DNA from: Pseudomonas abyssi
GTDB taxonomy: Bacteria > Pseudomonadota > Gammaproteobacteria > Pseudomonadales > Pseudomonadaceae
Direction of reading: 5' to 3'
Assembly (NCBI RefSeq): GCF_002307495.1
Contig: NZ_NTMR01000003.1
Span: forward strand, 310,001 to 374,000
Length of the DNA: 64,000 nt
The notes beneath the pieces are model-generated. The model did no database searches. It saw nothing but the letters and a program-made list of their open reading frames with translations, and was not told the origin of the DNA. Position numbers and translations under genes: made by a program. The stretch's first letter is position 1. Every line of letters begins with the position of its first letter. Shown here in pieces: positions 59,714-64,000 of the stretch.

Positions 59714-61087
59714 ATGAAAGTCAAACGTTTCTTTGCCGCCGATATGCGTCAGGCGATGAAGCTGGTCCGCGATGAGCTGGGTGCCGATGCGTCCATCATT
59801 GCCAACCGTCGGGTGGCTGGCGGCGTCGAGCTGACGGCAGCGCTGGATTACGAGGCGCCGCGCCTGAGCGCGCCGACGCCCGGTCTGGACCAGGAGCTGA
59901 AAAAGACCCAGGAGCGCATTGTTGCGGCCCGCGCTGAGCTGGAGGACGGCCAGATGGCGTCCCACGATCAGCCGCTGGTCAACCGCCAGCTGTTTGGTGA
60001 CAGCACCCGCCACGCTGCCCGTCAGGGCTCTGCCGAGGCGCGCGAGCTGCTGGATCGACTGATTCAGGAGCCGACTGAACCGGCTCCCGCTGCGCAGGCG
60101 GCACCGCGCCGTGCTCAGGCTGCGACCCCGGCGCCGGCGGCTGAAGCCGACAGCGCTGGGCTCAGTGCCATGCGCGCCGAGCTGGCGGGGCTGCGCGAGA
60201 TGCTCGAATCCCAGCTGGGTGGCCTGGCCTGGGGCCAACTGAATCAGCAAAAGCCCAAGCAGGCTGGCCTCTGGCGTCGTTTGACGCAGATGGGGCTGCC
60301 GGCTGATGTCTGCCAGGGATTGCTGCGTCAGGTTTCTGACGTGAGTGACGTACGGCAAGCCTGGCGCATGCTGCTGGCGCACCTGGCGCATCGCGTCCCG
60401 GTGCTGCGCGAAGAGCCCATTGATGCCGGCGGTGTGATCGCTCTGGTTGGCCCCACCGGTGCCGGCAAGACGACGACCCTTGGCAAGCTGGCCGCCCGTT
60501 ATGTGCTCAAGCACGGCAGCCAGCATGTTGCGCTGGTGACCATGGATACTTACCGGATTGGCGCGCACGAACAGCTACGCACCCTGGGGCGGATTCTCAA
60601 CGTGCCGGTCAAGGTGGTTGACGACAAGCAGAACCTCAGCGACGTGTTGGCCGACTTTGCCGGCAAACGCCTGGTGCTGATCGACACCGCAGGCCTGCAG
60701 GCGAATGATCCCTACCTGCGTGGGCAGCTGGATGCACTGGCCCAGCAGGGGCGTCAGGTGCGCAATCTGCTGGTGCTGGCAGCGACCAGTCAGCATCGGG
60801 TGATGAAAGCGGCCTATCACAATTACAAGTCCTGCGGCCTCTCTGGTTGTATCCTGACCAAGGTCGATGAAGCAGCTACGCTGGGAGAGTCACTGGGGCT
60901 GGCTATGGAGCAGGGTTTGCCGGTAGCCTATCTGGCAGATGGCCAGCGGATTCCGGACGATTTGAGCAAGGCCGTGGGCCATCAGCTGGTCAGCCGTGCG
61001 GTCAGCATGGCAGGCAACGAAGCGCCGGCGGATCAGGCCATGGCAGATGTGTTTGCCGGTATGATGCACGGCCAGCGGGCAGGCTAA
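59714..61087 (+). CDS. flhF: Flagellar GTPase FlhF
   Basis: A 457-residue SRP-family GTPase that sets the polar position of the flagellum. The N-terminal domain begins MKVKRFFAADMRQAMKLVRDELG; a Pro/Ala-rich linker follows. The NG domain has G1 GPTGAGKTTTLGKLAARY (about 247-264), DTYRIGAHEQLRTLGRI, G3 LIDTAGL and G4 TKVDEA. ATG 59714 lies 60 bases after flhA. Confidence 0.97.
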   Translation: MKVKRFFAADMRQAMKLVRDELGADASIIANRRVAGGVELTAALDYEAPRLSAPTPGLDQELKKTQERIVAARAELEDGQMASHDQPLVNRQLFGDSTRHAARQGSAEARELLDRLIQEPTEPAPAAQAAPRRAQAATPAPAAEADSAGLSAMRAELAGLREMLESQLGGLAWGQLNQQKPKQAGLWRRLTQMGLPADVCQGLLRQVSDVSDVRQAWRMLLAHLAHRVPVLREEPIDAGGVIALVGPTGAGKTTTLGKLAARYVLKHGSQHVALVTMDTYRIGAHEQLRTLGRILNVPVKVVDDKQNLSDVLADFAGKRLVLIDTAGLQANDPYLRGQLDALAQQGRQVRNLLVLAATSQHRVMKAAYHNYKSCGLSGCILTKVDEAATLGESLGLAMEQGLPVAYLADGQRIPDDLSKAVGHQLVSRAVSMAGNEAPADQAMADVFAGMMHGQRAG

Positions 61088-61119
61088 GTTAAGTTAAACA
61101 GACAAGGTACCAAGCGCAG

Positions 61120-61947
61120 ATGGGCAGCAATCACCCGGTTCAGGTTATCGCAGTCACCGGCGGCAAAGGCGGCATCGGCAAGACCAACGTGTCGGTCAAC
61201 CTCAGTCTGGCGTTGGCCGACATGGGGCGGCGCGTCGTGCTGCTGGACGCTGACCTTGGCCTGGCCAACGTCGACGTCCTGCTCGGTCTCAAACCCAAGG
61301 CGACGCTGGCCGATGTGCTCGAAGGCAAATGCGACCTGCGCGATGTCATGGTCACCGGCCCCGGCGGCATTCGCATCGTGCCCGCCGCCTCCGGTGCCGC
61401 CAACATGGTCAGCCTCAGCCCGCAACAGCACGCGGGTCTGATTCAGGCGTTCAGTGAAATTGGCGACAACATCGATGTGCTGGTCGTGGACACCGCCGCC
61501 GGTATTGGCGACTCTGTGGTCAGTTTTGTCCGCGCCGCGCAGGAAGCGCTGATTGTCGTCTGCGATGAGCCGACCTCCATTACCGACGCCTACGCGCTGA
61601 TCAAGCTGCTCAACCGCGATCACGGCATGACCCGTTTCCGTGTATTGGCCAATATGGTGGGCACGCCGCAGGAAGGGCGTATGGTGTTTGCTAAACTCAC
61701 CAAGGTAACTGACCGTTTTCTGGATGTGGCCCTGCAGTATGTTGGCGCGGTTCCCTTTGATGAGGCTGTGCGCAAGTCGGTGCAGAAGCAGCGCGCAGTG
61801 TTCGAGGCGTTTCCGCGCAGCAAGGCGTCGCTGGCGATTCGGGCCATTGCCCAGAAGGTGGATGCCTGGCCGTTGCCAGCCAACCCCCGCGGTCACCTGG
61901 AGTTCTTTGTCGAGCGCCTGGTGCAGCCGACAGGAACCGGTCTATGA
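61120..61947 (+). CDS. fleN: Flagellar number regulator FleN (FlhG, MinD-like ATPase)
   Basis: A 275-residue ParA/MinD-family ATPase that limits flagellar number, acting with FlhF and by antagonising FleQ. The deviant Walker A motif GGKGGIGKT is at 14-22, followed by LLDADLGLANVDVLLGL and the Walker B-like LVVDTAAGIGDSV. Its stop overlaps the fliA start, so the two are coupled. FleQ is c-di-GMP responsive in Pseudomonas, linking this operon to the c-di-GMP enzymes nearby. Confidence 0.96.
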   Translation: MGSNHPVQVIAVTGGKGGIGKTNVSVNLSLALADMGRRVVLLDADLGLANVDVLLGLKPKATLADVLEGKCDLRDVMVTGPGGIRIVPAASGAANMVSLSPQQHAGLIQAFSEIGDNIDVLVVDTAAGIGDSVVSFVRAAQEALIVVCDEPTSITDAYALIKLLNRDHGMTRFRVLANMVGTPQEGRMVFAKLTKVTDRFLDVALQYVGAVPFDEAVRKSVQKQRAVFEAFPRSKASLAIRAIAQKVDAWPLPANPRGHLEFFVERLVQPTGTGL

Positions 61948-62681
61948 CAGCACAGGCTGGCAGATTGAACATGTATACACGCGCACAAGGCTCGGCTGAG
62001 CAGCAGGATCGCCTAGTCGAGCAGTATGCCCCGCTGGTCAAACGTATCGCCTACCACCTGCTTGGACGTCTGCCTTCCAGCGTCCAGGTCGAAGATCTTA
62101 TGCAAGCCGGCATGATTGGCTTGCTTGAAGCCTCCCGCAAGTTCGATTTTGGCAAGGGCGCCAGCTTTGAAACCTACGCCGGCATCCGCATTCGTGGCGC
62201 CATGCTTGATGAGGTTCGCAAGGGCGACTGGGCCCCGCGCTCGGTGCACCGTAATACGCGCATGGTCAGTGACGCGATGCGCGCGGTCGAGGCGCGATTG
62301 GGACGTGACGCTAAAGATCACGAGGTTGCAGCCGAACTGGATATGAGCCTGGAGGAGTATTACGCGATTCTGAGTGATACCGCCGGCAGCAAGCTGTTCA
62401 GTTTCGACGATCTGCTGGAGGCCGGGGCACCGGCTGATGTGCAAGGGGGAGAGGAGCCCTTGAGCGGCCTGCAGGACGAGCGGTTTCGCGCGGCGCTGGT
62501 AGAGGCGATCGATGGTCTGCCGGAGCGCGAACGACTGCTGCTGTCGCTGTATTATGATGAGGAGCTGAACCTCAAGGAGATCGGTGCGGTCTTGGGCGTC
62601 AGCGAGTCGCGGGTCAGCCAGCTGCATAGCCAGTGCGCCGCTCGGCTGCGGGCAAAGCTGACAAACTGGCGAAATGATTGA
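61944..62681 (+). CDS. fliA: Flagellar sigma factor FliA (sigma-28)
   Basis: A 245-residue sigma factor for late flagellar and chemotaxis genes. Region 2 includes GRLPSSVQVEDLMQAGMIGLLEASRKFD and FETYAGIRIRGAMLDEVRKGDW; region 4 has LNLKEIGAVLGVSESRVSQLHSQ. ATG 61944 overlaps fleN (ATGA); the in-frame ATG 61971 (MYTRAQG) is an alternative. A candidate target promoter is at 42801-42827. Confidence 0.96.
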   Translation: MTAQAGRLNMYTRAQGSAEQQDRLVEQYAPLVKRIAYHLLGRLPSSVQVEDLMQAGMIGLLEASRKFDFGKGASFETYAGIRIRGAMLDEVRKGDWAPRSVHRNTRMVSDAMRAVEARLGRDAKDHEVAAELDMSLEEYYAILSDTAGSKLFSFDDLLEAGAPADVQGGEEPLSGLQDERFRAALVEAIDGLPERERLLLSLYYDEELNLKEIGAVLGVSESRVSQLHSQCAARLRAKLTNWRND

Positions 62682-62888
62682 TTTTGTCGCCAACATCCGG
62701 ACAATGCTCGGATTGCCTGGCTGGCAGATGGCCGTCAGGGTGCGGTAACCGGCGTTGAACAGGGCGCATCTGAACAGGCCATTGAGATCAGTGGCCTGCT
62801 CAGAGCTTCTTCTACGGCTTGTGTGGCCATTGGCAATGGGTTTTGGGAGTGCAGGCCTGCACTTATCCTGGTTTGTACGGAGGTCGAC

Positions 62889-63278
62889 TTGGACAAGAAT
62901 ATGAAAATTCTCATCGTTGATGATTTTTCGACGATGAGGCGCATCATCAAGAACCTGTTGCGCGACCTCGGGTTTACCAACACCGCAGAGGCCGATGACG
63001 GCAATACGGCGCTGCCGATGCTGCAAAGCGGCAACTTCGACTTTCTGGTAACCGACTGGAACATGCCGGGCATGAGCGGCATTGATCTGCTGCGTGCCGT
63101 ACGAGCAGACGATCGACTCAAGCACCTGCCGGTACTCATGGTGACCGCCGAGGCCAAACGTGACCAGATCATCGAGGCGGCGCAGGCCGGCGTGAATGGC
63201 TACGTCGTCAAACCCTTCACTGCGCAGGCGCTGAAAGAAAAGATCGAGAAGATTTTCGAGCGGGTGCAACCCAAATAA
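62889..63278 (+). CDS. cheY: Chemotaxis response regulator CheY
   Basis: A 129-residue single receiver domain that, phosphorylated, switches flagellar rotation. The acidic pocket is in [11 protein letters not shown], the phosphorylated Asp in [13 protein letters not shown], Thr in [11 protein letters not shown] and Lys in YVVKPFT. I chose TTG 62889 because GGAGG lies 5 bases upstream; the conventional ATG 62901 (MKILIVDD) would be 17 bases from it. About 200 bases after fliA, followed by cheZ. Confidence 0.95.
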   Translation: MDKNMKILIVDDFSTMRRIIKNLLRDLGFTNTAEADDGNTALPMLQSGNFDFLVTDWNMPGMSGIDLLRAVRADDRLKHLPVLMVTAEAKRDQIIEAAQAGVNGYVVKPFTAQALKEKIEKIFERVQPK

Positions 63279-63299
63279 CAATCAGCCGGGGTACAGGTT

Positions 63300-64000
63300 A
63301 TGGCTTTGAGCAAGGATCCCGGTCAGGCGACTGCCCAGGAATTCGAACATTCTCTCAAGGACAATGCGCACCAGCTGGTTGGTCACCTTGAAAATGGCGA
63401 CTTCGCCGAGGCGCTGCTGGTGATTCACGCCATTAATCAGGCGCGCGATCGTGGTTTGTATCACGAGGTCGGTCAACTGACCCGCGCCCTGCATAACGCG
63501 ATTGTCAACTTCCAGATAGACACCTCCCATGCCCTGGGCGGTGATGCTGAAACGTCCAAAATTTCCGACGCCTCTGATCGCCTGGATTATGTTGTTCAAC
63601 TGACCGACAAGGCGGCCAACCGCACCATGGATCTGGTCGAGGTCAGTGCGCCCAAGGTGTCCGAGCTGGGCCAGCAGGCCAGCGCACTCAAGGCAGACTG
63701 GCAGCGCCTGCAACGGCGCGAAATGGCTGCTGATGAATTTCGTGATCTGTATCGTCGCGTGGGCGAGTTTCTGGACCGTACCGAAACCACCAGTTCCGAG
63801 GTGTCAGCGCACCTCAACGATATTCTGATCGCCCAGGATTACCAGGACCTGACAGGTCAGGTGATCAAGCGCGTGATCACGCTGGTGCACGACGTCGAGG
63901 AGAGCCTTGTCAGTCTGGTGCGCATGGCTGGACAGGTGGATCGCATCACCGGTATCAGTCACGCCGAGGCCGGCGAGACAAAAAAAACCTCATCCAAGGG
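63300..64000 (+). CDS. cheZ: Chemotaxis phosphatase CheZ (partial, runs off the window)
   Basis: 233 codons are visible from ATG 63300, 21 bases after cheY. CheZ dephosphorylates CheY-P. The long helical hairpin is evident and the catalytic segment ILIAQDYQDLTGQVIKRV contains the conserved Asp and Gln. The visible length approaches that of the complete family, so only the C-terminal CheY-binding peptide is probably missing. Confidence 0.95.
   Translation, partial: MALSKDPGQATAQEFEHSLKDNAHQLVGHLENGDFAEALLVIHAINQARDRGLYHEVGQLTRALHNAIVNFQIDTSHALGGDAETSKISDASDRLDYVVQLTDKAANRTMDLVEVSAPKVSELGQQASALKADWQRLQRREMAADEFRDLYRRVGEFLDRTETTSSEVSAHLNDILIAQDYQDLTGQVIKRVITLVHDVEESLVSLVRMAGQVDRITGISHAEAGETKKTSSK

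Noticed and set aside
1-64000. CRISPR arrays, prophage, integrons, complete insertion sequences or defence islands
   Set aside because: No regularly spaced direct repeats, cas genes, integrases, transposases or phage structural genes were seen; nearly all genes look like housekeeping or regulatory core.

Overview
This 64 kb window looks like chromosomal core DNA of a GC-rich (about 60% by eye) member of the Pseudomonadaceae. The evidence is the surE-pcm-nlpD-rpoS block, an MvaT-type H-NS protein beside purU and sbcB, olsB-olsA, ArgO/ArgP, and a polar-flagellum block flhA-flhF-fleN-fliA-cheY-cheZ. Pseudomonas or the marine Halopseudomonas branch is my inference; no rRNA or marker search was possible. 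There is one tRNA (Gly, anticodon CCC). I see no integrase, complete insertion sequence, prophage or CRISPR array.

Layout. 0-4.1 kb: stationary-phase block (surE end, pcm, DUF368 membrane protein, nlpD, rpoS) with a 199 bp inverted-repeat element between nlpD and rpoS. 4.2-8 kb: lemA, a GIDE/EF-hand membrane protein and a GGDEF-EAL protein. 8-13 kb: sodB, argO/argP, a saccharopine-reductase-like protein and two unrecognised genes. 13-17.4 kb: acpH, olsBA, a di-iron metallo-beta-lactamase-fold protein and a ClsB-type cardiolipin synthase, largely a lipid and envelope group. 17.4-22 kb: enoyl-CoA hydratase, 2Fe-2S flavoreductase, diguanylate cyclase, class I fumarase. 22-28.6 kb: DoxX and pyruvate kinase divergent from edd-pgl-eda (Entner-Doudoroff), then a tandem universal stress protein. 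28.7-35.3 kb: small envelope proteins, PilZ, sbcB, mvaT, purU, a CBS protein with a tiny overlapping ORF, and an HD-GYP phosphodiesterase. 35.3-37.7 kb: ahpF and ahpC with a four-half-site OxyR-like operator. 37.8-41.5 kb: moaCDEA, then hemN behind an Anr/FNR box. 41.5-48.3 kb: an unknown coiled-coil membrane protein, an amino-acid-type chemoreceptor behind a sigma-28-like promoter, and a three-subunit molybdenum hydroxylase. 48.6-50.5 kb: non-haem ferritin, tRNA-Gly, luciferase-like oxidoreductase. 50.7-57.2 kb: a periplasmic cupredoxin overlapping a GGDEF-EAL gene, facing a Sel1 lipoprotein plus second GGDEF-EAL operon. 57.5-64 kb: flagellar and chemotaxis genes behind a sigma-54-like promoter.

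How it fits together. Cyclic-di-GMP signalling is prominent: five turnover proteins and one PilZ protein, several with degenerate GGDEF motifs. They share the window with the flagellar regulators (flhF, fleN, fliA) and with a chemoreceptor that appears to be FliA-dependent. The moa genes supply molybdopterin that the hydroxylase operon needs. Visible operators (OxyR, Anr) and stress genes (rpoS, sodB, ahpCF, ferritin, usp) suggest a respiratory organism adapted to changing oxygen.

Most interesting leads: the inverted-repeat element directly upstream of rpoS with a probable 61 bp relative at 7871-7931; and the gene-overlapping cupredoxin/GGDEF-EAL pair with its convergent Sel1/GGDEF-EAL neighbour, which I read as a possible copper- or redox-responsive c-di-GMP module.
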